A stretch of DNA of 64,000 nucleotides, taken from Kaistia terrae (GTDB lineage Bacteria; Pseudomonadota; Alphaproteobacteria; Rhizobiales; Kaistiaceae). A program made the position numbers and the translations under genes. Location: positions 806,001 to 870,000 of the forward strand of contig NZ_JAPKNH010000001.1 in NCBI RefSeq assembly GCF_026344005.1, in the 5' to 3' direction. This document shows positions 17,612-26,971 of the stretch, one piece after another (position 1 is the first letter of the stretch; the number at the start of each line of letters is the position of its first letter). Under the pieces are notes generated by a model. It was not told the origin of the DNA. It did no database searches and saw only the letters and a program-made list of their open reading frames with translations.

Positions 17612-18454
17612 ATGGACGTCTTCGCCCTTTGCGCCGATGAAGTACGCGCGCATGACCGGGATCGGTTTCTGGCCGATCTGTTCGCGCCGGAAGCGAAGCG
17701 GCGCTATCTCTTCGCGCTCCACGCCTTCAACCTCGAAATCGTTCGCGTGCGCGAACTCGTCAGCGATCCGATGCCGGGCGAAATTCGCCTGCAATGGTGG
17801 CGGGACGTTCTGGCGGGTGAGGCGAGGGGCGAAGTGGCCGGCCATCCGGTCGCCGCGGCTCTGCTGGAGACGATTGGCCTTCACAATCTGCCGCGCGCCG
17901 CCTTCGACAATCTGATCGAGGCGCACATCTTCGATCTCTACAACGACCCGATGCCGACGCTTGGCGATCTCGAAGGCTATGCCGGCGAGACCGTCTCGGT
18001 GCTGATCCAACTGGCGGCGCTTGTGCTGGCCGGTGGCGAGGATCCGCATACGGCTGACGCTGCCGGCCATGCCGGTGTCGCGCAGGCGCTGACAGGCCTT
18101 ATGCGAGCCCTGCCGTATCATGCCCGGCGGCAGCAGCTCTTTATCCCGACCGATCTCATGGATCGACATGGGGTGAAGGCGGATGAGATCTTTGCCGGGC
18201 GGACGACGCCGGAACTGCTCGCCCTACTTGCCGATCTGCGCAGCACGGCGCGACGCCATCTGGAGGCCGGCCGCGAGGCGCTGGCCCGGATCGACCGCGT
18301 CGCTTTGCCTGCGTTCCAGCCGGTCGCCCTGGTTGCTCCCGTCCTGAGCTTGATGGACCGGGCCGACTATGATCCGTTCAAAACGGTGATCGACCCGCCG
18401 CAATGGAAGCGGCAATGGTGGCTCTGGCGTGCTGCCCGGCGCGGTTCGTTCTGA
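17612..18454 (+). CDS. phytoene/squalene synthase-fold protein, NDUFAF6-like
   Basis: The 280-residue helical protein aligns with the COG1562 fold. Both metal-binding DxxxD motifs of true squalene and phytoene synthases are missing: the first region reads HAFNLEIVRVRELVSD and the second reads GLMRALPYHARRQQLFIP. FNLEIVRVRE...IRLQWWRD resembles NDUFAF6, a complex I assembly factor. It is therefore probably not a prenyl transferase. It forms a short operon with the Mth938-like gene upstream. Start ATG 17612. Confidence 0.8.
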   Translation: MDVFALCADEVRAHDRDRFLADLFAPEAKRRYLFALHAFNLEIVRVRELVSDPMPGEIRLQWWRDVLAGEARGEVAGHPVAAALLETIGLHNLPRAAFDNLIEAHIFDLYNDPMPTLGDLEGYAGETVSVLIQLAALVLAGGEDPHTADAAGHAGVAQALTGLMRALPYHARRQQLFIPTDLMDRHGVKADEIFAGRTTPELLALLADLRSTARRHLEAGREALARIDRVALPAFQPVALVAPVLSLMDRADYDPFKTVIDPPQWKRQWWLWRAARRGSF

Positions 18455-18577
18455 GCCACGGCTTTTTCGCGATCCCGGTGCGTCGGCTTTCGTATCCTGG
18501 CGCCGTGTATCCGTGAAAATCATCCACGCCAGCAAGGCGTTAACGCCGGATTTTGAATCGATCCCGCAGCCCCGACA

Positions 18578-20332
18578 TCACGCTGCGCCGTGCGTCAGCA
18601 CGTCGATGTTGTGGGCGTGGCGGACGGCGCCGCGCGCCGCCTCGTTCTGGTTGAAGATCTCGAGCGTCTCGGTCTCGTCGTCGACGACCGGCATCAGGGC
18701 CGCGTCCATGTAGCTCGCCTTGTCCGGGGTCGCCTCGATCCGGCGGCGCTGGCGTTCGAGCTTGAGGCCGAGCCAGATCAGCGTCGCGCTCTTGGCCAGC
18801 GTTTCCCAGGCATGGCGGGGATAGAAGCGCCAGATCGGTTCGATCGGCATGCCGGGGCGGCGGTCGAGACGGTCCTTGAACCGCACGACGCCGCCTTGCA
18901 GCGGGTGCACATGCTCGACATCGACCGAGGTCGAGAACCACATCAGCAGTTTCATGATGCTGGTTGTGCGGACACCCGTGGCGGCGGCGCGACGCAGGAT
19001 CGTCACCATGTGCTCCGGCGAATAGAACAGCCGCCAGGCCTCGCGATAGATCCCCTCCCATTCCTGCTGCGACATCAGGCCATGGCCGGTGACGGCGTGC
19101 TCCAGGTCGTACTTGTTGAGGTCGCTATCCATGGCCACGCCCTTGCGGTGCAACGTCTGGTGATCCTCGGAGCCAGGCAGCGGCGTCAGGAAAAAGAACT
19201 CCAATATGTCGAGCGGCAACTCGCGTTGGATGATGCCGATATCGCGGCGAATGCTCTCGGGCGTATCGCTCGGGAAGCCGAGAATGTAGCCGGCATAGGT
19301 GATGATGCCCTGGTGCTTCCAGTCGAGCAGCATGCGGCGATATTCGGTGATCTTGTTCTGGCGCTTCTTCGCCGCCATCAGATTGTCGGGGTTGATGTTC
19401 TCAAGCCCGATGAACACGCGGCTGACGCCGGCCCGCTTACATTTCTCGATGAAGTTCGGGATCTTGTGGCAAAGCGTATCGACCTGGACCATCAAGCCGA
19501 TCCACATGCCTTCCTTTTCCTTCAGCGCGATGATGCGGTCGAGGATGATCTCCCAATCCTTGTTGCGGGCGAAATTGTCATCGGTGATGAAGTAGTTATG
19601 GATGCCTTGGGCAAGGTTTTCGCGGATCAGTTTTTCGATATCGTCGGGCGAGCGGCGGCGTGATTTGCGGCCCTGCACGTTGATGATGGTGCAGAACGAG
19701 CACTGGAACGGGCAGCCGCGGCCCGCGTCGAAGCTGGTATTGCCGCCGAGCGTGCGCGCGACGTAGCCAGCGGGCAGGAAGGGCGGCGGCGTGCCTTCGA
19801 CGCTCGGCAACTCCTTCATGTAATTATAGAGCGGCTGCAGCGTGCCTGCCGCCGCATCGAGCAGGACGCGGTCTAGCCGTTCCTCGGCCTCGCCGGCAAA
19901 CAGGCTGACGCCGATGTCGAGCGCTTGTTGCAAATCGACATGCAGATCCGGCAGCATGGCCAGACAGCCCGAGACATGAAATCCGCCCATCGCGACGGGA
20001 ATGCCGGCTTCGCGTAGCGGCCGCGCAAGATCGAGCGCGCGCGGATACTGGTTGGACTGGACTCCGACGAGGCCGACCAGCCCGAAATTGCCGTTGCTGC
20101 GAAACGCCTCGACGATCTGGTCGACGCGCACCCGCGTATTGGTTTCGTCGATGGCGCGGATATCGAGGGTGACGTCCGCGCCGAGTACCTTGCGATCCTC
20201 GCAATCGGAGGCGAGCCCATAGAGGCTGGCGAGCGAGTTGGAAGGGATCATGGAGCGGTGCCAGCGGATCACATAGCCGTCGTCGTCATAGTGCGACGGC
20301 TTGATCAGCATCAGCAGAAAGGACCGCTTCAT
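18578..20332 (-). CDS. radical SAM protein with N-terminal cobalamin-binding-like domain, function unknown
   Basis: The 584-residue protein begins with a Rossmann-like domain (about residues 1-190) in the position of the B12-binding domain of this superfamily. I do not see the DxHxxG histidine motif. The radical SAM core follows with the CxxxCxxC cluster motif in GRGCPFQCSFCTI (about residue 215), the GGNTSFD strand before it, and FIGLENINPDNL. The last ~180 residues are helical and unassigned. Neighbours (NDUFAF6-like, trmFO) do not reveal a substrate. It is convergent with the gene at 17612. Confidence 0.85.
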   Translation of the reverse strand: MKRSFLLMLIKPSHYDDDGYVIRWHRSMIPSNSLASLYGLASDCEDRKVLGADVTLDIRAIDETNTRVRVDQIVEAFRSNGNFGLVGLVGVQSNQYPRALDLARPLREAGIPVAMGGFHVSGCLAMLPDLHVDLQQALDIGVSLFAGEAEERLDRVLLDAAAGTLQPLYNYMKELPSVEGTPPPFLPAGYVARTLGGNTSFDAGRGCPFQCSFCTIINVQGRKSRRRSPDDIEKLIRENLAQGIHNYFITDDNFARNKDWEIILDRIIALKEKEGMWIGLMVQVDTLCHKIPNFIEKCKRAGVSRVFIGLENINPDNLMAAKKRQNKITEYRRMLLDWKHQGIITYAGYILGFPSDTPESIRRDIGIIQRELPLDILEFFFLTPLPGSEDHQTLHRKGVAMDSDLNKYDLEHAVTGHGLMSQQEWEGIYREAWRLFYSPEHMVTILRRAAATGVRTTSIMKLLMWFSTSVDVEHVHPLQGGVVRFKDRLDRRPGMPIEPIWRFYPRHAWETLAKSATLIWLGLKLERQRRRIEATPDKASYMDAALMPVVDDETETLEIFNQNEAARGAVRHAHNIDVLTHGAA

Positions 20333-20498
20333 GAGCGGATCCCGGAATGCGTTTCGGACTGCATGAGTGGCTTTCCCCCTTACGGCGGCTTTAGCGCATG
20401 CGAATTCTCGAAATGAGCATAGCTTGAATCAATGGATAATTACCTTACGGAAGGCCGGCGCATTCGGCAATGCCAAGCGCGCCGGTCTCCAGTCGTGG

Positions 20499-21923
20499 CT
20501 ATTCGGCAGCGGCGACCGAGGCAGCGGCGGCCGAGGCCGGGCCATTGAGCCAGGCGGCCGTGTCGGCGCGGGCCCGGGCCGTCAGCGCCTTTCGCTTGGC
20601 GACCGTCTTGTCGGTGCCGCGCAGCTTGACGCCGGGCTCCTTCGGAACCTCGATCGGCGGGAACAGGCCGAAATTGACGTTCATCGGCTGGAACGAACGG
20701 CTTCCGGCCTCTTCATCGACGATATGACCGCCGGTGATGTGGCCGAGCAACGCGCCGAATGCCGTGGTCACAGGCGGCGGCACGGGCACTTCGCCGAGGC
20801 GTTCGGCAGCCGCGAAGCGGCCGGCGAGCAGGCCGATGGCGGCGGATTCGACATAGCCTTCGCAGCCGGTGATCTGGCCGGCAAAGCGCAGGCGCGACTG
20901 TGCCTTCAGGCGCAGCAGCGGATCGAGAAGTTTTGGCGAATTCAGGAAGGTGTTGCGGTGCAGGCCGCCGAGACGAGCGAACTGGGCGTCCTCGAGGCCG
21001 GGGATCATCCGCAAAACGTCGGTCTGCGCGCCATATTTCAGCTTCGTCTGGAAGCCGACCATATTGTAGAGCGTGCCGAGCGCATTGTCCTGGCGAAGCT
21101 GGACGATGGCGTGCGCCTTGACGGTCGGATTGCGCGGGTTGGTGAGGCCAACCGGCTTCATCGGTCCGAAGCGCAACGTCTCGCGGCCGCGTCCGGCCAT
21201 GATCTCGATCGGCAGGCAGCCGTCGAAATAGGGCGTCGAGGCTTCCCATTCCTTGAAATCGGCGGTGTCGCCGGCGATCAGCGCGTCGAGGAAGGCGTTG
21301 TACTGCGCCTCGTCCATCGGGCAGTTGATGTAGTCGGCCCCGTTGCCGCCCGGTCCGACCTTGTCATAGCGCGACTGGAACCAGGCGATGTCCATGTTGA
21401 TCGAGTCGAAATAGATGATCGGCGCGATGGCGTCGAAAAAGGCGAGCGAATCCGCGCCCGTCAGGTCGCGGATGGCCTCCGAAAGGTCCGGCGAGGTGAG
21501 GGGGCCGGTCGCGACAATGACGTTGTCCCATTCGGCCGGCGGCAGGCCGGCCATTTCGGTGCGGTCGATGGTGACGAGGGGGTGGTCTTCGAGCGCCTTG
21601 GTGACGGCTTGGGAAAAGCCGTCGCGGTCGACGGCGAGCGCGCCGCCGGCAGGCACTTGATTGCTGTCGCCCATGCGCATGATGAGCGAGTTCGCCATCC
21701 GCATTTCCGCATGCAGCAGGCCGACGGCATTGTTCTCGGCGTCGTCCGAGCGGAAGGAGTTGGAGCAGACGAGTTCGGCCAGGCCGTCCGTCTTGTGCGC
21801 TTCCGTCTCGCGGACAGGGCGCATCTCGTGCAGGACGACGGGGATGCCGCGATTGACGATCTGCCAAGCGGCTTCTGTGCCGGCAAGACCACCGCCGATG
21901 ATGTGAATTGGATCTGTTGTCAT
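20499..21923 (-). CDS. trmFO: tRNA m5U54 methyltransferase TrmFO (folate-dependent)
   Basis: TrmFO is an FAD enzyme that methylates U54 of tRNA using 5,10-methylenetetrahydrofolate. The 474-residue protein begins [20 protein letters not shown] with the FAD dinucleotide motif at residues 10-15. Cys53 in [10 protein letters not shown] and Cys201 in [11 protein letters not shown] match the two cysteines used for catalysis in characterised members. ATG 21923 is preferred to an upstream in-frame start because the flavin motif follows directly. The C-terminus is an Ala-rich tail. Confidence 0.95.
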   Translation of the reverse strand: MTTDPIHIIGGGLAGTEAAWQIVNRGIPVVLHEMRPVRETEAHKTDGLAELVCSNSFRSDDAENNAVGLLHAEMRMANSLIMRMGDSNQVPAGGALAVDRDGFSQAVTKALEDHPLVTIDRTEMAGLPPAEWDNVIVATGPLTSPDLSEAIRDLTGADSLAFFDAIAPIIYFDSINMDIAWFQSRYDKVGPGGNGADYINCPMDEAQYNAFLDALIAGDTADFKEWEASTPYFDGCLPIEIMAGRGRETLRFGPMKPVGLTNPRNPTVKAHAIVQLRQDNALGTLYNMVGFQTKLKYGAQTDVLRMIPGLEDAQFARLGGLHRNTFLNSPKLLDPLLRLKAQSRLRFAGQITGCEGYVESAAIGLLAGRFAAAERLGEVPVPPPVTTAFGALLGHITGGHIVDEEAGSRSFQPMNVNFGLFPPIEVPKEPGVKLRGTDKTVAKRKALTARARADTAAWLNGPASAAAASVAAAE

Positions 21924-21985
21924 GGCGCGGAGAATATTGCGCCGGAGCCCTTCGGACAACTGCGCAGTTCGCAGTTTGGTCCGGA

Positions 21986-22025
21986 CAAAAGAAAACGCCC
22001 GTCGGGGAGGAGGTCGACGGGCGTT
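21986..22025 (-). ncRNA. CCUCC-loop hairpin 1 of a cuckoo-type sRNA array, also terminator
   Basis: On the minus strand an 11-bp perfect stem (22025-22015 with 22004-21994) exposes the ten-base loop ACCUCCUCCC (22014-22005) and is followed by TTTTCTTTTG. The loop is complementary to Shine-Dalgarno sequences. Loop sequence, tandem arrangement and position downstream of a DUF1127 gene match the alphaproteobacterial CcsR/cuckoo sRNA family. As the last hairpin with a T-tract it should also end transcription. Transcription itself is inferred. Confidence 0.8.
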
Positions 22026-22035
22026 CTCTTGGGAT

Positions 22036-22068
22036 GGCGCATCGCGAGGGAGGAGGTTCGCTAGCGCC
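22036..22068 (-). ncRNA. CCUCC-loop hairpin 2 of the cuckoo-type array
   Basis: The inner stem GCGA/TCGC (22044-22047 with 22058-22061) and outer stem GGCGC/GCGCC (22036-22040 with 22064-22068), separated by a small internal loop, present the same ten-base minus-strand loop ACCUCCUCCC (22048-22057). It lies 10 bp from hairpin 1. Confidence 0.75.
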
Positions 22069-22076
22069 GTATCGCT

Positions 22077-22102
22077 GGGAACAAGGGAGGAGGTTTGTTC
22101 CC
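22077..22102 (-). ncRNA. CCUCC-loop hairpin 3 of the cuckoo-type array
   Basis: A perfect eight-bp stem GGGAACAA/TTGTTCCC (22077-22084 with 22095-22102) presents the same minus-strand loop ACCUCCUCCC (22085-22094). It starts 19 bases after the DUF1127 stop codon, so the gene and three hairpins probably form one primary transcript that is processed. Confidence 0.78.
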
Positions 22103-22121
22103 GCGCGAATTTCGTGTCGGC

Positions 22122-22280
22122 TTAGTAACCAGCCGTCTGCTTGGCGATCTGGGTGATATCGCCACGGTTGATGCCAAGGTCATTGAGCTCGCGGGACGTC
22201 AGACGCATCAATTCGCTGCAGGTCTCGCGATACTTGCGCCAGTTTCTGTAGGAAGTGAGGATGTTCGTAGCCACGGTCAT
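22122..22280 (-). CDS. DUF1127 small protein (CcaF1-like)
   Basis: The minus strand encodes 52 residues, too short for many gene finders. It starts MTVATNILTSYRNW, is rich in Arg/Lys in the first half, and ends with the DUF1127 signature SRELNDLGINRGDI plus AKQTAGY. GAAGGAA lies just upstream of the ATG. Small DUF1127 proteins include an RNA-binding member, CcaF1 of Rhodobacter, which is co-transcribed with and involved in maturing CcsR sRNAs. The three hairpins directly downstream make the same coupling likely here. Confidence 0.92.
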   Translation of the reverse strand: MTVATNILTSYRNWRKYRETCSELMRLTSRELNDLGINRGDITQIAKQTAGY

Positions 22281-22545
22281 TTTCCTTCGGACATCGGACA
22301 GTTAGGGAAGCGGTAGTTGTTGTCTGTGTGTCCACCGCTCTTGTTGATCCCAATGTAGGGGATGCTTCCCAAAACGAGCACTGTGAAAAATCGCATGGCT
22401 GCGCTGCGCATGACGCAAAGCAACATACAATTGTGATTATATATTGCACTGCAGCATTGCCCAAAGAGGCAGCATTCGCCACGATGCAGGCGAGTCGAGC
22501 CGGTTCGCTTCTACGAACGCGGCTTCCGCCATAGGGGGATTCCGG

Positions 22546-23133
22546 ATGCTACTGAGACGCTGGTCGCAAGGTTTGGCGGCTGTCCTGATCCTTGCCCTCT
22601 CCGGACCCGCCGTCGCGCAGTCCCTTTCGCCGATCAAGATCCGCTATTGCCATGGCTATGGCTGCAAGATGCGATCGCCTGTGGTGTTCTCCCGGGCCGA
22701 CCTGCTGACGTTGAAGCGGATCCTGGAGGCGGGCCGACGTAGTCCCGAGGCGGAGCGGGCGGCCATTTCCCGCGCCGATCAATGGTATGAGCGCAAGGCA
22801 GGGGCTGCGACCGGCACATCGAGCGATGCCGCGAAAGGAGAGTTTGGCGTCTATACGCCCCTGACGCAGCTCGATTGCATCGACGAATCGGTGAACACGA
22901 CGACGCTGCTGAAGTTGCTTGAAGGCCAGGGATGGCTCCAGCATCACCGCGTCGGCAGCGTGGCCAGTCGCGGGCTCCTGTTCGATGGGCGCTATCCCCA
23001 CAACACGGCAACGATCATTGAAAAAGTGAGCGGCCGGCGTTGGGTCGTGGATAGTTGGGTCCGCGCCAACGCCCAGCCGCCGGATATCAAGCCGCTGGAT
23101 GTCTGGAAGAAGGAAGGCGGGCGGCGCGGCTGA
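22546..23133 (+). CDS. Secreted hypothetical protein
   Basis: This 195-residue protein of unknown function starts at ATG 22546 with AGGGGG seven bases upstream. A signal peptide (LLRRWSQGLAAVLILALSGPAVAQ) is followed by YCHGYGCKM, with two cysteines four apart, then an Arg/Ala-rich helix. Further conserved-looking blocks are LDCIDESVNTTTLLKLL, HNTATI and GRRWVVDSW. A Cys/Glu/His/Asp arrangement could suggest an enzyme, but I recognise no family. It is divergent from the DUF1127 gene. Confidence 0.72.
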   Translation: MLLRRWSQGLAAVLILALSGPAVAQSLSPIKIRYCHGYGCKMRSPVVFSRADLLTLKRILEAGRRSPEAERAAISRADQWYERKAGAATGTSSDAAKGEFGVYTPLTQLDCIDESVNTTTLLKLLEGQGWLQHHRVGSVASRGLLFDGRYPHNTATIIEKVSGRRWVVDSWVRANAQPPDIKPLDVWKKEGGRRG

Positions 23134-23202
23134 GGGAGCGTCAGCCGGTGCCCATTCGCCGCGCTGGATGCGGCACTACTCAGCCGCATCGTGGTCTCAA
23201 AG

Positions 23203-23233
23203 GGCACGCCGCCGCCTGGGGCAGGGGCGTGCC
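23203..23233. terminator. Possible bidirectional hairpin between convergent genes
   Basis: GGCACGCC (23203-23210) pairs with GGCGTGCC (23226-23233) around a 15-base loop between two convergent genes. There is no strong T-run, so termination is only a guess from the position. Confidence 0.3.
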
Positions 23234-23300
23234 GCGCATTCTCTCCGGCCTTCCAGCCTGAACTCCCGATTGCAGCGCTTCCGCCTTGCGTGGCTCGCGG

Positions 23301-24119
23301 CTAGACCACGACCTTGCGATAGAGATGCCAGGTCGCATGGCCCAGCACCGGCATCACGACAGCGAGCCCGAAGAAGAACGGGATCGAGCCGACAGCGAGC
23401 GATACCGCCACGATCAAGCCCCAGAGCGCCATGACGCCGGGGTTGGCGAGTACGGCGCGGATGGATGTCAGGATAGCGGGGGCAAGCCCGACATCGCGGT
23501 CGAGCAGGAGCGGGAACGACACCACGCTGATCGTCAGCACCATCAGCGCGAACAGGAAGCCGACGCCGTTACCGACCAGGACGAGCGCCCAGCCAGCCGG
23601 TGTCGTCAGCACCCGATGCAGGAAATCGGGCATGGAGGCTGCCGGGCTGTAGCCGAAATACGAGACATAGATGGCGTTGGCGACGGCGATCCAGACGAAA
23701 AAGACCACCATCAACCCGACGCCGAGCATCAGGATCGCCAGCATGGATGGCGAGTGCCGGGCCTCCAGTATCTTCGGCAGTGAAATGTCCAAGCCCTGTT
23801 CTCGCCGCCGCGACAGCTCATACAGGCCGAGCGCCGCGAACGGCCCGAGCAAGGCGAAGCCCGCCATGATGGGAAAGAGCAGGGGCAGGATGTCCGCCCC
23901 AAACACGGCCCGGCCGATGAGAAGGCCGACGATCGGGTAGATCACCACCAGGAAAATTGCGTGGGTCGGCATGGCCGAGAAATCTTCCCAGCCGAGGCGG
24001 ATCGCGTCCCGGAGATCGGCGACCGTGATGCGCCGCACCGTGGGCATGGCTGTGTCGGGTGAAGTCGAGCCGGTAATCAGATGCGAGTGGGTGGAATAGT
24101 CACTCATTTGCGCGGCCAT
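23301..24119 (-). CDS. DUF2189 integral membrane protein
   Basis: The 272-residue protein has about six membrane segments (for example AIFLVVIYPIVGLLIGRAV, ILMLGVGLMVVFFVWIAVANAIYV, WALVLVGNGVGFLFALMVLTISV) and a polar N-terminus with PTVRRITVADLRDAIRLGWEDF. This pattern, ending in MPVLGHATWHLYRKVV, is DUF2189. Members are often near respiratory genes but have no assigned function. ATG 24119 is preceded by AGGAGAA; the longer frame is not protein-like. Confidence 0.85.
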   Translation of the reverse strand: MAAQMSDYSTHSHLITGSTSPDTAMPTVRRITVADLRDAIRLGWEDFSAMPTHAIFLVVIYPIVGLLIGRAVFGADILPLLFPIMAGFALLGPFAALGLYELSRRREQGLDISLPKILEARHSPSMLAILMLGVGLMVVFFVWIAVANAIYVSYFGYSPAASMPDFLHRVLTTPAGWALVLVGNGVGFLFALMVLTISVVSFPLLLDRDVGLAPAILTSIRAVLANPGVMALWGLIVAVSLAVGSIPFFFGLAVVMPVLGHATWHLYRKVVV

Positions 24120-24340
24120 GAGCGTGTTCTCCTGCTCTGCCCCCAAAGTTGAGCAATCACAGCGCCGCCGGGACCAAAGTCGATCGCAGGCCGCAGCGCC
24201 CCGATGTACTCCGCGACACAATAGCGCGGAAGCGGTGGTGGCGCGATCACGATTTTGCGTAAGCGCGGCCGTTCTTTTCCCGTCGATGCTGTGGAAGGGC
24301 CGAATGGCAGCTCCCATATGTTGTTGAGGGAGCTCTGAGC

Positions 24341-25750
24341 GTGAAACTTCCGCGCGTGGCCCTTTTCGTCGCGGTTACCGCCGCGATTCCGATTTCGCTA
24401 CTGGCTGCCTCACCGCCTCCCGCGCCGACAGCGGCGAACCCGTTGCCCTCAGGCCTGATGATCGAAATCGAGGGTGCGATTGGTCCGGCAACGGCGCGCG
24501 CGGTGAAGGAAGGCCTTGCTGCAGCCGCGGCGCGATCGGCCGAAATCGTGATTCTCCGCCTCAACACGCCCGGTGGTCTTGCCTCCAGCATGCGCGATAT
24601 CATTGTCGATATCGTTGCCTCGCCGGTGCCCGTCATCGGCTTTGTCGCGCCGTCCGGTGCGCATGCTGCCAGCGCCGGTACCTATATCCTCTACGCAACC
24701 CACATCGCGGCCATGGCGCCCGGCACCAATATCGGCGCCGCGACGCCAGTCGAACTCGGGGCTCCTATTCCTGGGTTGCCGGGTGGCGGCGAGGGCGGAG
24801 AACCGACGAAGGGAACGTCGCCAAACACTGGTGGCGATACGTTGACCGCCAAGGCGACGAATGACGCGGTCGCACTGATCCGCAGCCTCGCCGAACTGCG
24901 CGGCCGCAATGCCGATTGGGGCGAGAAGGCGGTGCGCGAGGCAGCGAGCCTTTCCGCCAATGCCGCGCTTGACGCGAAGGCGATTGATCTCGTCGCCCGG
25001 GATGTACCGGAACTGACGACAAGGATTGACGGTCGCACGGTCGAACTTGCTAACGGTGCCCAACGCACCCTGGCGACACGCGGAATTGCGGTAGACCGCT
25101 ATGATCCCGGCTGGCTGATCCGCCTTCTCTCCGTCATCACCGATCCGAACATCGCCGTGCTGCTGATGCTCGCCGGCGTTTACGGCCTGCTCTTCGAATT
25201 CATGAGCCCCGGCCTGATCGCGCCGGGCGTCATCGGCACCATCTGCCTGTTGCTCGGCTTCTATGCGCTGAACCTGTTGCCGATCGACTATGCCGGTCTC
25301 GCGCTCATGTTGCTTGGCCTGACCTTCCTTGCCATCGAGGCCTTCAATCCGACCGTCGTGCTGGGGCTGGGCGGCCTCGTTGCCTTCCTGCTGGGAACGG
25401 CAATGCTGTTCAAGGTCGAACAACCCGGGTTCACCCTCTCGAAGCCGGTGGTCGGCGGCGTGGCCATTCTTGTATTCGGTCTTTCCGCGCTCACCGCCCG
25501 TGCGCTTTGGCGCATCCGCAAACGTCCGGCCCTGGTCGGCGGCGAAGCGATGCCGGGCATGCCGGCGGAGGTTATCGACTGGCACGGCGACCGGGGCCAC
25601 GTCTTCGCCCATGGCGAGCGCTGGCGGGCGCAAGGCGGCGAAGCCTTTCTTCCCGGCGATAAGGTTGAGGTGGCGGTGATTGATGGTTTCACCCTGACGG
25701 TGCGCCGAACGACCGGCCGCAACGCCGAACCCGATGGAGAACGTCCATGA
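24341..25750 (+). CDS. NfeD-family membrane serine protease (ClpP-class)
   Basis: The 469-residue protein has a signal peptide, a ClpP/SppA-like Ser-Lys dyad domain, a four-helix membrane block (about residues 260-370) and a C-terminal OB-fold NfeD domain. The serine lies in [13 protein letters not shown] and the likely lysine in [16 protein letters not shown] 24341 is used. It overlaps the slipin gene by four bases. Full-length NfeD and slipin pairs are membrane quality-control partners in which the protease cleaves stomatin-type proteins. Confidence 0.92.
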   Translation: MKLPRVALFVAVTAAIPISLLAASPPPAPTAANPLPSGLMIEIEGAIGPATARAVKEGLAAAAARSAEIVILRLNTPGGLASSMRDIIVDIVASPVPVIGFVAPSGAHAASAGTYILYATHIAAMAPGTNIGAATPVELGAPIPGLPGGGEGGEPTKGTSPNTGGDTLTAKATNDAVALIRSLAELRGRNADWGEKAVREAASLSANAALDAKAIDLVARDVPELTTRIDGRTVELANGAQRTLATRGIAVDRYDPGWLIRLLSVITDPNIAVLLMLAGVYGLLFEFMSPGLIAPGVIGTICLLLGFYALNLLPIDYAGLALMLLGLTFLAIEAFNPTVVLGLGGLVAFLLGTAMLFKVEQPGFTLSKPVVGGVAILVFGLSALTARALWRIRKRPALVGGEAMPGMPAEVIDWHGDRGHVFAHGERWRAQGGEAFLPGDKVEVAVIDGFTLTVRRTTGRNAEPDGERP

Positions 25751-26526
25751 GTTTGATGCTTGTGCCCTATCTGGTGGTCTTGCTCATCCTGGTCATCTTC
25801 CTGCTGGCAGCGATCAGGGTGCTGCGGGAATATGAACGCGGCGTCGTCTTCACGCTTGGTCGCTTCACCGGCGTCAAAGGACCGGGGCTGATCATCCTGG
25901 TTCCGTTCGCGCAGCAGATGGTGCGGGTCGATCTGCGCGTCATCGTCCACAACGTGCCGCCGCAGGATGTCATCTCGCGCGACAACGTCCCGGTGAAGGT
26001 CAATGCTGTGCTCTATTTCCGCGTGCTCGACCCGGAGCGCGCCATCATCCGCGTCGAGAACTTCATGGCCGCGACCAGCCAGTTGGCGCAGACGACGCTT
26101 CGATCCGTGCTCGGCAAGCATGAACTTGACGAGATGCTGGTCGAACGCGATCGCCTTAACGCCGACATCCAGTCGATCCTCGACAGGCAGACCGACACCT
26201 GGGGCATCAAGGTCGCCAATATCGAGATCAAGGACATTGACCTGAATGACAATATGGTGCGCGCCATCGCCAAGCAGGCCGAGGCGGAGCGCCTGCGTCG
26301 CGCCAAGGTCATCAATGCCGAGGGCGAGCAGCAGGCGGCCGAAAAGCTTGTCGAGGCGGGCCGCATCCTGGCGCGGGAGCCGCAGGCCATGCAGCTTCGC
26401 TATTTCGCGGCGCTGCATGACGTCGCCAGCGAACGCACCTCCACCATTGTATTTCCGCTGCCGACGGAACTGCTTGGCCTGTTCAGGCGGCGGCCGCCTG
26501 TTTCGGAAGAGGGCGGAAGAGAATAA
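25747..26526 (+). CDS. slipin / SPFH (band 7) membrane protein
   Basis: The 259-residue prokaryotic stomatin homologue has an N-terminal hydrophobic segment ([23 protein letters not shown]) followed by [22 protein letters not shown]. The band 7 core includes [23 protein letters not shown] and [19 protein letters not shown]. It overlaps nfeD (ATGA), so the two are translationally coupled and probably act together in the inner membrane. Confidence 0.95.
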   Translation: MSLMLVPYLVVLLILVIFLLAAIRVLREYERGVVFTLGRFTGVKGPGLIILVPFAQQMVRVDLRVIVHNVPPQDVISRDNVPVKVNAVLYFRVLDPERAIIRVENFMAATSQLAQTTLRSVLGKHELDEMLVERDRLNADIQSILDRQTDTWGIKVANIEIKDIDLNDNMVRAIAKQAEAERLRRAKVINAEGEQQAAEKLVEAGRILAREPQAMQLRYFAALHDVASERTSTIVFPLPTELLGLFRRRPPVSEEGGRE

Positions 26527-26549
26527 TCTTACCGGGCAAGACAGCGTAG

Positions 26550-26963
<414 letters not shown>

Positions 26964-26971
26964 GTTCGGCC

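Noticed and set aside
17612-18454. Squalene or phytoene synthase in a hopanoid/carotenoid pathway
   Set aside because: Both DxxxD motifs are absent and no other terpenoid genes are nearby.
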